64,000 bases of DNA from CAZXCK01 sp964639225. Its GTDB lineage: Bacteria > Chloroflexota > Anaerolineae > Aggregatilineales > Phototrophicaceae. Below, in pieces: positions 17,390-25,613 of the stretch. A program made the position numbers and the translations under genes. The notes beneath the pieces are model-generated. The model was not told where the DNA came from and ran no database searches. It saw nothing but the letters and a program-made list of their open reading frames with translations. Location: the NCBI GenBank assembly GCA_964639225.1, contig CAZXCK010000009.1:1-64000 (forward strand), written 5' to 3'. Each line of letters opens with the position of its first letter. Position 1 is the first letter of the stretch.

Positions 17390-17428
17390 ATGCGGACTAC
17401 CCGCTTGAACTGAGCGGGTAGCCCGCAT
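17390..17428 (+). terminator. Hairpin terminator after the Tat-protein gene
   Basis: Inverted repeat with arms 17390-17405 and 17413-17428 (15 of 16 positions pair, 7-nt loop), 24 bp after the stop codon. The following TCTAT is a weak T-run, so termination may be partial. Confidence 0.6.
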
Positions 17429-17488
17429 TCTATACCTGACCTGCGCACGCTGCATAACAGAACACATACCATCATGGAGAAAATGTAA

Positions 17489-18154
17489 ATGGCCAAGAGA
17501 AACAGACGCCACAACCGTCAGACCGGACCCGGGCGGGCCGTGCTGATAGGGATTATTGCCCTGATCGCAGGTGGCGCAGTTTTCCTGATGTTGTCGGCAT
17601 CCAACACCGGGAGCGCGCCTCCGGTTGCGGAAAGCAGATTGGAACTCGACCCCGTGCTGGGTAACCCCGATGCGCCGGTTACGATCATCGAGTATGGCTC
17701 ATACGGATGCTCTGCCTGCCGCTCCTGGCACCAGGCGGGTATCATTGACCAGATTCTGGCAGCCTATCCCGATCAGGTGCGTTTTGTCTTTCGAGACTTT
17801 CCGGTTATTTATCCATCATATGATCGCATGGCGGCAGAAGTCGCTCACTGTGCGCTGGATCAGGGGCAGGACAGCTTCTGGCGACTGCATGACGCACTGT
17901 ACTCTACAATCCAGCCGCGCAGTTCTCAGGCCGATATTCTGAGAACAGGCGAACAACTTGGACTGGATGGGGATGCACTGCGCGAATGTATGGAGCAGAA
18001 CACACATCGCGGTACGGTGCAGTACCACGAAGACCGTGCCCGCCGGCTGGGATTGCCAGGTACGCCGTCGTTCCTGATCAACGATACGCGCCTCTTTAAC
18101 GCGACACCCGACGCCCTGCTGGCAGCCATTGAGCAGGCTCTGGCATCATCGTAA
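17489..18154 (+). CDS. DsbA-family thioredoxin-like oxidoreductase, membrane-anchored
   Basis: 221 residues. A basic N-terminus and a single helix (VLIGIIALIAGGAVFLML, residues about 19-37) anchor it, and the rest is outside the membrane. The domain is of the DsbA/thioredoxin_4 type. It opens with PVLGNPDAPVTIIEYGSYGC, has a CSAC redox motif (GCSACRSWH), then VRFVFRDFPVIYPSY, and the cis-Pro loop in GLPGTPSFLIN. It is expected to oxidise or isomerise disulfides, or assist cytochrome maturation, outside the cytoplasm. The start ATG follows a GGAGAAAA site. It lies between the Tat-protein gene and a convergent response regulator. Confidence 0.92.
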   Translation: MAKRNRRHNRQTGPGRAVLIGIIALIAGGAVFLMLSASNTGSAPPVAESRLELDPVLGNPDAPVTIIEYGSYGCSACRSWHQAGIIDQILAAYPDQVRFVFRDFPVIYPSYDRMAAEVAHCALDQGQDSFWRLHDALYSTIQPRSSQADILRTGEQLGLDGDALRECMEQNTHRGTVQYHEDRARRLGLPGTPSFLINDTRLFNATPDALLAAIEQALASS

Positions 18155-18341
18155 ATACCGATGAGGTCATATGGTTTGCTGTGTTGATCTGTTGGGCAAT
18201 TGAATCAGACTGCTAATCTACTTTGTGTAGACCAGGGGGCACGCGCAGTGTTCCAGATTATTTCTGTCCTGAATCCGTCTATGGCTTCCGGATAATCAGC
18301 ATGGATCAGCGCAGCGTGTTTGGACTTTTGACGTAAATCTG

Positions 18342-19019
18342 CTAGCGCGGATACAGTTCGTCCAGTTGCACGATGTGATGCCGCAGCGCATACAGCGCCG
18401 CCTGGACTCGGTTCTCCAGTCCCAGTTTCTGGAATATGTTGGTCATATGTGATTTGATCGTTTTGAGGCCGACACTCAGAAGATCGGCGATTTCCTGGTT
18501 ACTCAATCCCCTGGTAACCAACTCCAGGACTTCGCGCTCGCGTTCGGTCAGTACGTCGGGAGCGGGTTCCTGCTGGTCATCAGGGCCGGGGCGCATCGCC
18601 TCAGCCAGGCGGCGCGCCGCCTCTGGGTGCAGGTACAACTCGCCATGACGGACGCTGCGGATCGCACTGACCAGTTCGTCCGGGTCAACGTCCTTCATCA
18701 GGTAGCCGGCGGCCCCCGCCAGAATCGCCTGTCTGACTTTCTCGTCGTCCACGAAACTACTCAGAATGATCACATCGATATCAGGATGCTCCCTGTGGAT
18801 TTCGCGTAGCACATCGATTCCGCCCATCGTTGGCAGTACCAGATCGAGCAGGACGACGTCAGGTTTGAGGTCGTTGATTAATTTCAGCGCCTGCTCACCG
18901 GTCTCGGCTTCGCCGACGATGGTGATTTCCGGCTGGGTGGACAGGAAAAAGATCAACCCCTGGCGCACCATCTGATGATCGTCCACCAGCAGAACACGAG
19001 CTGCATCGCTGTCAGTCAT
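18342..19019 (-). CDS. NarL/FixJ-family response regulator paired with the cysteine-cluster kinase
   Basis: 225 residues. The receiver (1-125) has VDDHQMVRQGL, the phosphoacceptor Asp in DVVLLDLVLPTMGG, IILSSFVDDEK and the Lys in YLMKDVDPDE. The LuxR-type helix-turn-helix (about 155-215) reads LTEREREVLELVTRGLSNQE and VGLKTIKSHMTNIFQKLGLE. Its ATG overlaps the stop codon of the kinase gene by one base (TAATG), so the two are translationally coupled. The pair is divergent from the rdhA operon, an arrangement known for two-component systems beside dehalogenase genes in organohalide-respiring Chloroflexota, so control of rdhA is a reasonable guess. Confidence 0.92.
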   Translation of the reverse strand: MTDSDAARVLLVDDHQMVRQGLIFFLSTQPEITIVGEAETGEQALKLINDLKPDVVLLDLVLPTMGGIDVLREIHREHPDIDVIILSSFVDDEKVRQAILAGAAGYLMKDVDPDELVSAIRSVRHGELYLHPEAARRLAEAMRPGPDDQQEPAPDVLTEREREVLELVTRGLSNQEIADLLSVGLKTIKSHMTNIFQKLGLENRVQAALYALRHHIVQLDELYPR

Positions 19020-20635
19020 TATCTGGCTCCATTCGCTCCGTTTAGCGGAATCTTCGCGGCGATGGTGGTTTCCTTGCCCGGTTGTGATCGAATCATCAGG
19101 GCGCCGCCGAGCATCTCAGCACGTTCGCGCATGCTGATCAGACCGAGACAATCAGCGTGCTGCAACGTGACCGAGCGTGGATCAAAGCCGACACCGTTAT
19201 CGGAGATCATCAGCGTAACCATGTGGTCGGTGACTTCCAGGCTGACATCGGCCTGAGTCGCCCCAGCGTGCCGGGCGATGTTGCTCAACGCTTCCTGGGC
19301 GATCCGATTCAGGTTTTGCTGGATCGGTCGTGGCAGTTCGTGTACCCGCCCTTGCGTACTGAATGTGACCTCAGTGCCTGCTGACCGGCGCAGACTCTGC
19401 ACATGCTGGTGCAGCGCGTTCTCCAGGTCATCGGCGTCCAGGTCAATGGGGCGCAGTTCGTTAATCAGCGTGCGCATCTCAGCCTGGATGACTTTCGTCT
19501 GCTCCACCAGCATATCGAACGCCTGGTGATTAACGTCGGGCACATCTTCCACCGATGCCTTCAGACCGCGTGCGGTCAGGCTCAGGGTAAACAGGGATTG
19601 GGTGACCGAGTCGTGTAGTTCGTTCGCCATGCGGCGACGTTCTTCCATGATGGTCAGTGCGCGGCTGCGATTCTGAAGCTGCCAGCCTTCAATCAGAATA
19701 ATAATATTTTCCGCCAGGGCTTCCATCAGGGCTGGCGCACGTGTCGGGATGGCCTCATCCTTTGGGCGCATGGGAATCAGAGCGCCCACAGTTCGGCCAC
19801 GCAGAATCAGGGGTTTGACCAGAAATTTGCCAATGTTGAGTTCGTCCAGTGACTGCCGAAGCCCGGTATCCAGGCCGAACGCCGGCGAATGGATGTCCTC
19901 AACGAACGTGGTGCGCCCATCCTTTACGGCCAGTCTCAGCAAGTCATCCTGCATCAGATACAGACTGTGGCGCAGACGTTGTTCGCGGATACAGTCTACA
20001 CATCGTCCGGGTGTATCACAGGTGCAGCGCGTGCACACGCAGACAACCGACGAAACCATACCGGTGTCATCAAACAATGCCAGTGCCATGGTGTTCGCCT
20101 GGAGTACCGAGTGAGCGATGCGCAGCGCCTGTTCGATAGTGGAATGCAGGTCGGTCTGATGATTAACCAGGCGGGAAATCGCCACGATCGCCTCAAATTC
20201 GCGTTCACGCTGACCCAGGGTAATCTCTAGCATGGCCCGCTGCCGGTCGATGTCATAGCGCATGGTTTCGACAGCCTGAGCCATTGTGTTAAAGGTCTGC
20301 GACAGCAAGACAAAAGCCTGGTCGTTGTGACGGATGGGCACCCGATAGGATAAGTTGCCCAGTGCGATTGCCTCGGCACCGTTGACCAGCTCCTGGATGG
20401 GGATGACCAACCGCTTCAGCGTCACACCAGCACCGACCATAACGACAATCAGGAAGGTAACGCCCTGGGCGCCCCACATCAGTAGCAGCGACTGACCTAC
20501 CGACTCGGTGCCGTGCAGGGTGATGTAGATGGTCGGCGCGGCAATCAGCAGAACTGTTGGCACGAGGCCCACCATAAAGAACAGCAGAAACAATCGTTTG
20601 ACCAGGGGTTCCTGTAAAGCCTGTTTGGGGAGCAT
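19019..20635 (-). CDS. Membrane histidine kinase with HAMP, cysteine-cluster GAF and HisKA_3 domains
   Basis: 538 residues. There are two membrane helices (about 14-35 and 48-70) with almost no loop between them, so little can be sensed outside. A HAMP domain (about 72-125) follows. Residues about 150-330 form a GAF-like domain holding CVCTRCTCDTPGRCVDC, six Cys at 199, 201, 204, 206, 212 and 215. This is a potential Fe-S or metal site pointing to redox, oxygen or metal sensing in the cytoplasm. The HisKA_3 helix has ERRRMANELHDSVTQSLFTL with the phosphoacceptor His, then a HATPase (LNRIAQEALSNIARHAGAT, ISDNGVGFDP). It is coupled to the LuxR-type regulator and divergent from the rdhA leader (447 bp between starts). 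Confidence 0.9.
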   Translation of the reverse strand: MLPKQALQEPLVKRLFLLFFMVGLVPTVLLIAAPTIYITLHGTESVGQSLLLMWGAQGVTFLIVVMVGAGVTLKRLVIPIQELVNGAEAIALGNLSYRVPIRHNDQAFVLLSQTFNTMAQAVETMRYDIDRQRAMLEITLGQREREFEAIVAISRLVNHQTDLHSTIEQALRIAHSVLQANTMALALFDDTGMVSSVVCVCTRCTCDTPGRCVDCIREQRLRHSLYLMQDDLLRLAVKDGRTTFVEDIHSPAFGLDTGLRQSLDELNIGKFLVKPLILRGRTVGALIPMRPKDEAIPTRAPALMEALAENIIILIEGWQLQNRSRALTIMEERRRMANELHDSVTQSLFTLSLTARGLKASVEDVPDVNHQAFDMLVEQTKVIQAEMRTLINELRPIDLDADDLENALHQHVQSLRRSAGTEVTFSTQGRVHELPRPIQQNLNRIAQEALSNIARHAGATQADVSLEVTDHMVTLMISDNGVGFDPRSVTLQHADCLGLISMRERAEMLGGALMIRSQPGKETTIAAKIPLNGANGAR

Positions 20636-20650
20636 GGGTTATGGACTCAC

Positions 20651-20679
20651 TTAACGTCACTTTACAACAACTTTATTAT
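20651..20679 (+). promoter_or_regulatory. Candidate promoter for the rdhA leader
   Basis: TTAACG, 17 bp, TATTAT on the plus strand. It would start transcription near 20687 and place the cobalamin riboswitch about 125 nt into the leader. It overlaps the opposing -10 box of the kinase gene, so the two promoters could interfere or share regulators. Confidence 0.35.
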
Positions 20680-20681
20680 AC
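20676..20681 (-). promoter_or_regulatory. Candidate -10 box for the kinase gene
   Basis: On the minus strand the sequence reads AGGTATAATAAAG, a perfect TATAAT about 40 bp upstream of the kinase start. No clear -35 box is seen at 17 bp. Confidence 0.4.
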
Positions 20682-20810
20682 CTGAATAGATTTGTGACCC
20701 CCGGAGTGCGTGCGAATATCAATGACGGCGGAAAATTCAGACTAAAGTCGCAGACAAGTTACGACTCTAGCCCCATGACCGCAGCAGGCATTGCGCCATA
20801 CAATGAGTAT

Positions 20811-20900
20811 AAATCGGTCGTGCATGGGGAACCCGGTGCAATTCCGGGGCTGTCGCGCAACTGTAACTCGTCACAGACGAGAAGCCAGAGACCCTGTAAA
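20811..20900 (+). ncRNA. Cobalamin riboswitch (aptamer core)
   Basis: The conserved string of cobalamin riboswitches is present in order. GGTC at 20816-20819 is followed by GGGGAACCCGGTGCAATTCC (20826-20845), then GGGGCTGTCGCGCAACTGTAA (about 20845-20865) and, after a variable arm, GAGAAGCCAGAGACC (about 20879-20893), which closes against GGTC. It lies 180 bp upstream of rdhA and ahead of an intrinsic terminator. RdhA enzymes carry a corrinoid cofactor, so the ligand makes biological sense. Whether ligand turns the operon off (the usual polarity) or on cannot be read safely from the sequence. No cobalamin synthesis or transport gene is seen in the window. Confidence 0.88.
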
Positions 20901-20906
20901 CCATGT

Positions 20907-20929
20907 GTGCATTTCGCGTCAAAATGCGC
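20907..20929 (+). promoter_or_regulatory. Candidate anti-terminator hairpin of the riboswitch
   Basis: Bases 20907-20914 can pair with 20922-20929 (eight pairs including one G-U). The 3' arm shares bases with the 5' arm of the terminator at 20926-20930, so the two hairpins exclude each other, as expected for a transcriptional expression platform. Confidence 0.5.
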
Positions 20930-20956
20930 CAGGCAGAAACAGCCCGGCGCTTTTTT
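20926..20956 (+). terminator. Riboswitch-controlled intrinsic terminator
   Basis: GCGCC-A-GGC pairs with GCC-C-GGCGC around the loop AGAAACA, followed directly by six T residues (20951-20956). It begins about 30 nt after the aptamer and ends 126 bp before the rdhA start codon, so termination here would block the whole rdh operon. Confidence 0.8.
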
Positions 20957-21082
20957 GTTGTGTTCGGGTGATGGCAGTCGACCAAAGTCGGTCGCCAGCC
21001 ACACAACTTGCAGGGCTGCGAACTGTCTTTCTGATGTGCTGTATGTCACATCATCACGCTGTTTTATTCAGGAGGAGTTCCA

Positions 21083-22618
21083 ATGAGTGAAGCACCAAAG
21101 GCTCAGGCATCGCTTTCCCGGCGCAGTTTCCTGAAAATCGCTGGGTTAGTGGGTGTCGCCGCTCAGGCTGGCGGCCTGGTCGCCAGTGGCATAAAAGTAG
21201 GTGAGGACCACCAAACGTATACCGGTTGGGAGTCTTTCAACTCGGGGACGCAGTTCTTTGATCGCAAACCGTTCGAAGTTGCGTTTCCTAAACACATTCC
21301 GGTTGGCGAGACGGCCCGCCCCAGCCTGATGACGGACTACGTCTTCGGGCGTGTGGCGACCTTTGAGCGCGCCTACAACGAAAACCCGGACTGGACTCTG
21401 GACGACCCAATTGAAGACCTGGGTGTTCCGCAGCAGTTGGTCGATTTCTATCATGAGTTCCCGGAACGTCTGGAATGGGACTATAAGACGTTCAGTGAAA
21501 CCATCCCGCTGAATCGTGAAGATCGCCAGATTTACGGCAACTACTATCGCCTGGCCGAAGCTTATGAATCTGGGTTCAGGGCGCATGCGCAGAATCTGCC
21601 ACGGCCCCAGGCTCCGCCCGAAATCTCTGACTGGGCCGCCCCCGGTGCCGATGTCTCCGACCCGGAGAACTTCCGGCGCATCGGTGATCCGGTGCCGTTC
21701 AAGAGTCCGGAACTGGCGTCTGACTTCATCAAGGAAATGGCACATCGCTACGGCGCGACCCTGGTGGGCATTACACGGATGAACCTGGACTACGCTTATG
21801 CCGATGGCTGGCGTGGATGCCCTGACGACTACGACTTCTCGCAACTGCCCGAGCATTGGGAATACGCGATTGTGTTCGGTGTGCCGATGGAGTGGGATGT
21901 GGTATTTGCCAGCCCGCAGTTCTCCACTAGCTCGGACGCTTACGACCGTGTATCGACGGCTGCCGTGCGCCTTGAAGGCTGCATCAAGAACCTGGGCTAC
22001 GCGGCCCGGACGCACTCACCTAACACAGGCTACGATCTGATCATCCCGCCGCTGGCGATTGAAGCAGGCCTGGGTGAAGTGGCCCGTACCGGCTTCTGCC
22101 TGACGCCAGAACTGGGGCTCAACTTCCGTCCAGCAGTGGTGACCACCAATATGCCGCTGGCCATCGACAACCCGATTGAATTCGGTGTGGCCGAATTCTG
22201 CAAGAAGTGTAAGCTATGCGCCGAGGGCTGCCCGTCGGGCGCGATCTCCATGGCCGACTCGCCGGATGGTATGGTCATTCGTGGATACGAACACTGGTTC
22301 ATCAACAACGGTGCCTGCTACAACTTCTGGCGCGAGACGATGGGGCCGATGGGCTGCCGTCTGTGTGTGGTGACCTGCCCCTACAGCCGCAAAAATAACT
22401 GGGTCCACGACGTCGCCCGCACCCTGGACCCACGCGACCCAACTGGTCTGGTCAACAGCACGCTGCTGTGGATGCAGAAGAGCTTCTTCGACGCACCGGA
22501 AGCGCTCGACTATCGGCGGGTAGAAGCCGGTGGCGAGTTCGCCTCTTACCGTCCTGAGCCGTCGTATATGAGGGCTGCGGACTATCTTGATATCGACATT
22601 ACCAGCCCGCGCAGTTAA
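21083..22618 (+). CDS. rdhA: Reductive dehalogenase catalytic subunit
   Basis: 511 residues, with the ATG behind AGGAGGAG. The Tat signal SRRSFLKIAGLVGVAAQAGG has its twin Arg at 13-14. The C-terminal third has two 4Fe-4S motifs. The first is CX2CX2CX3CP with Cys373, 376, 379 and 383. The second is CX12CX2CX3CP with Cys412, 425, 428 and 432, including the CYNFW start and CP-YSR end typical of RdhA rather than of epoxyqueuosine reductase QueG. Length (usual 450-530) and order match RdhA. Such enzymes remove halide from organohalides using a base-off corrinoid and two Fe-S clusters, at the outer face of the cytoplasmic membrane. It is preceded by a cobalamin riboswitch and followed 12 bp later by rdhB. 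The halogenated substrate cannot be predicted. Confidence 0.93.
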   Translation: MSEAPKAQASLSRRSFLKIAGLVGVAAQAGGLVASGIKVGEDHQTYTGWESFNSGTQFFDRKPFEVAFPKHIPVGETARPSLMTDYVFGRVATFERAYNENPDWTLDDPIEDLGVPQQLVDFYHEFPERLEWDYKTFSETIPLNREDRQIYGNYYRLAEAYESGFRAHAQNLPRPQAPPEISDWAAPGADVSDPENFRRIGDPVPFKSPELASDFIKEMAHRYGATLVGITRMNLDYAYADGWRGCPDDYDFSQLPEHWEYAIVFGVPMEWDVVFASPQFSTSSDAYDRVSTAAVRLEGCIKNLGYAARTHSPNTGYDLIIPPLAIEAGLGEVARTGFCLTPELGLNFRPAVVTTNMPLAIDNPIEFGVAEFCKKCKLCAEGCPSGAISMADSPDGMVIRGYEHWFINNGACYNFWRETMGPMGCRLCVVTCPYSRKNNWVHDVARTLDPRDPTGLVNSTLLWMQKSFFDAPEALDYRRVEAGGEFASYRPEPSYMRAADYLDIDITSPRS

Positions 22619-22630
22619 CGGAGGATAACC

Positions 22631-22942
22631 ATGTTCTTTGATAGTATGTTCTTCTGGATACTGTTCGGTGTCCTATTGGTCGTCATTGGCGCCGCGTTCA
22701 AGGCGTTTGCTGAGGACCAGGGCTGGAACCTGACTTGGTGGAAGGGCCTGCTGGCCCTGATATGGTACTTTATGTTCGCCAGTGCGTTTTTCACTTACGG
22801 CACCTTTGCCGGTGAAGGTGAGGGCAGCGCTGGTCTCAGTATCATGCTGGTCATCCTGTTCGTCTGTCTGATCCTGGCCGTTGGTCTGTGGCGGCTGATG
22901 CTGCTGGGAGCAACACCCAAAAAAAGCGGTACGGAGTCGTAA
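22631..22942 (+). CDS. rdhB: Reductive dehalogenase membrane anchor
   Basis: 103 residues with three hydrophobic helices (about 5-25, 37-57 and 70-92). Features recalled from RdhB proteins are present: a short first loop ending WNLTWWKGLLALIW, similar to the LTWYEWL block seen in many RdhB, then F-x-S-A-F-F and a glutamate-containing outer loop GEGEGSAG before the last helix. RdhB holds the Tat-exported RdhA at the outside of the membrane. It begins 12 bp after rdhA with its own GGAGGATAACC ribosome-binding site. Identification rests on position, topology and these short motifs, since the family is poorly conserved. A stem-loop at 22974-23003 follows. Confidence 0.82.
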   Translation: MFFDSMFFWILFGVLLVVIGAAFKAFAEDQGWNLTWWKGLLALIWYFMFASAFFTYGTFAGEGEGSAGLSIMLVILFVCLILAVGLWRLMLLGATPKKSGTES

Positions 22943-22973
22943 GACCTCGTTAGGCCGATAACTAACGTAAAAT

Positions 22974-23003
22974 ACGAGGAAGGGTCAATCAGCCCTTCCT
23001 CGT
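22974..23003 (+). terminator. Stem-loop between rdhB and the TPR gene
   Basis: Perfect 11-bp inverted repeat (22974-22984 / 22993-23003, 8-nt loop) 31 bp after rdhB. It is followed by CCGTTTG, so there is no strong T-run. It may be a leaky terminator or an mRNA-stabilising hairpin that raises rdhAB transcript over the downstream genes. Confidence 0.55.
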
Positions 23004-23028
23004 CCGTTTGATAGGAGAGTTGTAATCT

Positions 23029-24354
23029 ATGATGACACAAACACAGGGTAATGCGGCCTGGTATCGGGTTAAGGTCGAAGAAGCACGCGAGAATGGTGAT
23101 GTTACACAGCTCTGCCTGGCATTGACCGACCTGGGCGTGGTTTCGTTCAAATCACGCCAGTATGAACAGGGGCTTGAAGCGCTCGACGAGATGACGGCGC
23201 TGGCCGCCGAGACCGGCGATCGCCATTTTCAGGCGCAGTGCCTGGCGGCCAAAGCCGCCGCCTTCGAGGACATTGGCCGCTATCACAACGCCTATGAGGC
23301 GATGGTTGAGGTTGTGAAGATCGCTGAGACGCACGACGATCTCAACATGAAGTGCGCGGCCCTCATCAACCAGGGACAAATTCTGATCAATTCTGGGGAA
23401 CCGATGCTGGCCGAGGAGATTCTGCTTCAGGCGCGCCAGTTGGCGGGTGAGCTTGACAACAAGAGCCACCTGATGAAGGTGCTGGGGACGATGGGTAATC
23501 TCAAGACTGCGTTGGCCGCCCTGGATGACTCCCTGAGCTTCTTCGATATGGCGATTATGCTGGCAGAGCAGCTCGGCGACCAGCAGGCCCAGGGCGGTTA
23601 CCTGATCAACAAAGGCGCGGTGCTCACCTGGCAGAAGCAGTATGCACAGGCTGTGCCGGTGTTTCAGCAGGTGTTGAATCTGGCCGACGAAATGCAGGAT
23701 CAGCGGCTCCTCTTGACCAGCCTGCGCTACCTGACCGAGTGCTACCACCACACCAACGAGCTTACGAAAATCCCCGCGCTGGCCCGGCGCGGTATTGAAC
23801 TGAGCATGGATGCCGGCAACCGCGACACAGCCTTTAAGTTCTTCCAGACGCTTATCCTTGCCTATTATCGGCTCAATCAGCCTGATGAGGCCGAGCAGGT
23901 GAACCAGCAGGCAATCGACTATGCCATATCAACCGGCGATCGGAGTCGTGAGGTGGATATGCTCATCAATCTGGGCGAGTCCTGTATGCTGGCCGACCTG
24001 CACGACCGCGCCCTGGACGCTTACGCGCGCGCGCTTGAGGGTGCCCGCGATCTGGATCGCCCGGACGACGAAGCCTATCTTACCGGCAGAGTCGGCGTGG
24101 TACTGGCGGAGATGGGCCGGGTCGATGAAGCCGTTACGTATCATGAAAAGGCCGCCGAACTGGCGCGGCAGCGGTCAATTCCTGATCTTGAGGGCGAGCA
24201 GCTCTCTATGCTGGCGCTGGCCGCTCTCGACCAGCAGAACGTTGAGCAGGCGCGTGAATACTGTCAGCAGGCGATAGACATTTTCGCGGCGGCCCAACTC
24301 AGCGAGCAGGCAGCCCAGGCGCGATTGCTGCTGGCAGAGATCAACGGGCAGTAA
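23029..24354 (+). CDS. Tetratricopeptide-repeat protein of the rdh operon
   Basis: 441 residues, soluble, without a signal peptide. Nearly the whole length is made of TPR helical pairs spaced about 34-40 residues. Examples are LCLALTDLGVVSFKSRQYEQ, GYLINKGAVLTWQKQYAQAV, INLGESCMLADLHDRALDAY and LSMLALAALDQQNVEQAREY. TPR proteins are protein-binding scaffolds. Lying between rdhB and the RdhC-like gene, it may help assembly or maturation of the dehalogenase complex, or be a cytoplasmic adaptor; neither is shown. The start is preceded by AGGAGAG, and two adjacent ATGs are possible. It is 32 bp upstream of the rdhC-like gene. Confidence 0.85.
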   Translation: MMTQTQGNAAWYRVKVEEARENGDVTQLCLALTDLGVVSFKSRQYEQGLEALDEMTALAAETGDRHFQAQCLAAKAAAFEDIGRYHNAYEAMVEVVKIAETHDDLNMKCAALINQGQILINSGEPMLAEEILLQARQLAGELDNKSHLMKVLGTMGNLKTALAALDDSLSFFDMAIMLAEQLGDQQAQGGYLINKGAVLTWQKQYAQAVPVFQQVLNLADEMQDQRLLLTSLRYLTECYHHTNELTKIPALARRGIELSMDAGNRDTAFKFFQTLILAYYRLNQPDEAEQVNQQAIDYAISTGDRSREVDMLINLGESCMLADLHDRALDAYARALEGARDLDRPDDEAYLTGRVGVVLAEMGRVDEAVTYHEKAAELARQRSIPDLEGEQLSMLALAALDQQNVEQAREYCQQAIDIFAAAQLSEQAAQARLLLAEINGQ

Positions 24355-24386
24355 CTTCATTATCGTAATCTTGCAGGAGACAGGCT

Positions 24387-25613
24387 TTGAGCAACGTAAC
24401 CTTTCAATCGCAACCATCCCGACAGCAGAAACGACGCAGAACAGAACGCATCCTGGCGGTTGGTGCGCTTGTGCTCATCGGCATCGCCTTAGTTCTGAGT
24501 TCAATCCGCGCCGAAAGTGATCTGCTGTCGATTCTTCAGCGGGCGGTTCCACAGGCCGAACTGCTGGAACGCCAGGCGAACGGCGTGTACGCCGCCTGGG
24601 CCGATGACGACCAGCAGGAACTCATCGGTTATGTGGCTGTTGGCCGGGCCAGCGGTTATGGCGGCCCGCTCGATCTGGCGGTGGTCGTTGATCCCGAAGG
24701 CCAGATCATCGGCTTGCAAACCGTCAGCCACAAGGAAACGCAGAGTTGGTATGATCGCGTAACCGACGCTGATTTTGAGGATAGGCTGATCGGTAGATCG
24801 TACACGGACGAGTTTCGACTGGGCACGGATGTCGACGGTGTGACCGGCGCCACCTATACGGCACGTGCGTTCGCCGAAGCAGCCCTGGATGGCAGTCGCC
24901 TGGCAGCGCGTGAAATGGGCCTGGAAGTCGGCGAACTCGACGCCCCCAGTATCCAGTTTGGCATCCCGGAGATCGCCGTGCTGGCCCTGTTCGCGGTGGG
25001 CTTCGTGGGTCATCGTCAGGGCTTTAGGTATAAGAACCAGGTTCGCTGGGGATCCATGCTGGCCGGCCTGATCGTGCTGGGCTTCATCTACAACATGCCG
25101 ATCACACTCGCCTACTTCACCCGGATGATCCTGGGCTACTGGCCCGAATGGCAAACCAACCTCTACTGGTATTTTCTGGTGGGCGGCATTCTGTTTGTCG
25201 TCACAGCGGATAACAAGAACCCGTACTGCTCATGGTTCTGCCCCTTTGGCGCGGCGCAGGAATGCATGGGCGTGATTGGCGGCGCCAAAGTCTACGCGGT
25301 GCGACGCTGGCGTACCTGGCTCAAGTGGGTGCAGCGGATTCTGGCGTTGTCGGCCATTCTGCTGGGTGTGTACTTCCGCAGTCCTGGCCTGGCCAGCTTT
25401 GAGATATTCGGTACGCTGTTCAGCCTGATGGGTAGCAGCATCATGGTGGCGGTGCTGGCGATCGTGCTGGTGGCGTCGATGTTTATCAAACGCCCCTGGT
25501 GTAATTATCTGTGTCCCATCGACCCCGTGGTCGAGTTCATCCGTGTTATTCGTCAATGGATAGGTGAGTTATGGCAAAAGGTCAATCCAGTCGGAAAAAC
25601 AAAGAGCGCCTGA
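24387..25613 (+). CDS. rdhC: RdhC/PceC-like membrane FMN-binding polyferredoxin (NosR family)
   Basis: 408 residues from a TTG start after AGGAGACAGG. An N-terminal helix (about 26-43) is followed by an extracytoplasmic FMN-binding domain with DGVTGATYTARAF; Thr158 is the expected site of phosphoester-linked FMN. Five or so membrane helices follow with two CX3CP motifs, NPYCSWFCPFGAAQEC (Cys281, Cys285) and RPWCNYLCPIDPV (Cys372, Cys376). This is the layout of RdhC/PceC and of NosR. PceC is thought to bind FMN outside and may pass electrons from quinol to the dehalogenase. The NosR-type C-terminal ferredoxin domain is absent. The apbE gene two positions downstream would supply the flavinylation. 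Confidence 0.85.
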   Translation: MSNVTFQSQPSRQQKRRRTERILAVGALVLIGIALVLSSIRAESDLLSILQRAVPQAELLERQANGVYAAWADDDQQELIGYVAVGRASGYGGPLDLAVVVDPEGQIIGLQTVSHKETQSWYDRVTDADFEDRLIGRSYTDEFRLGTDVDGVTGATYTARAFAEAALDGSRLAAREMGLEVGELDAPSIQFGIPEIAVLALFAVGFVGHRQGFRYKNQVRWGSMLAGLIVLGFIYNMPITLAYFTRMILGYWPEWQTNLYWYFLVGGILFVVTADNKNPYCSWFCPFGAAQECMGVIGGAKVYAVRRWRTWLKWVQRILALSAILLGVYFRSPGLASFEIFGTLFSLMGSSIMVAVLAIVLVASMFIKRPWCNYLCPIDPVVEFIRVIRQWIGELWQKVNPVGKTKSA

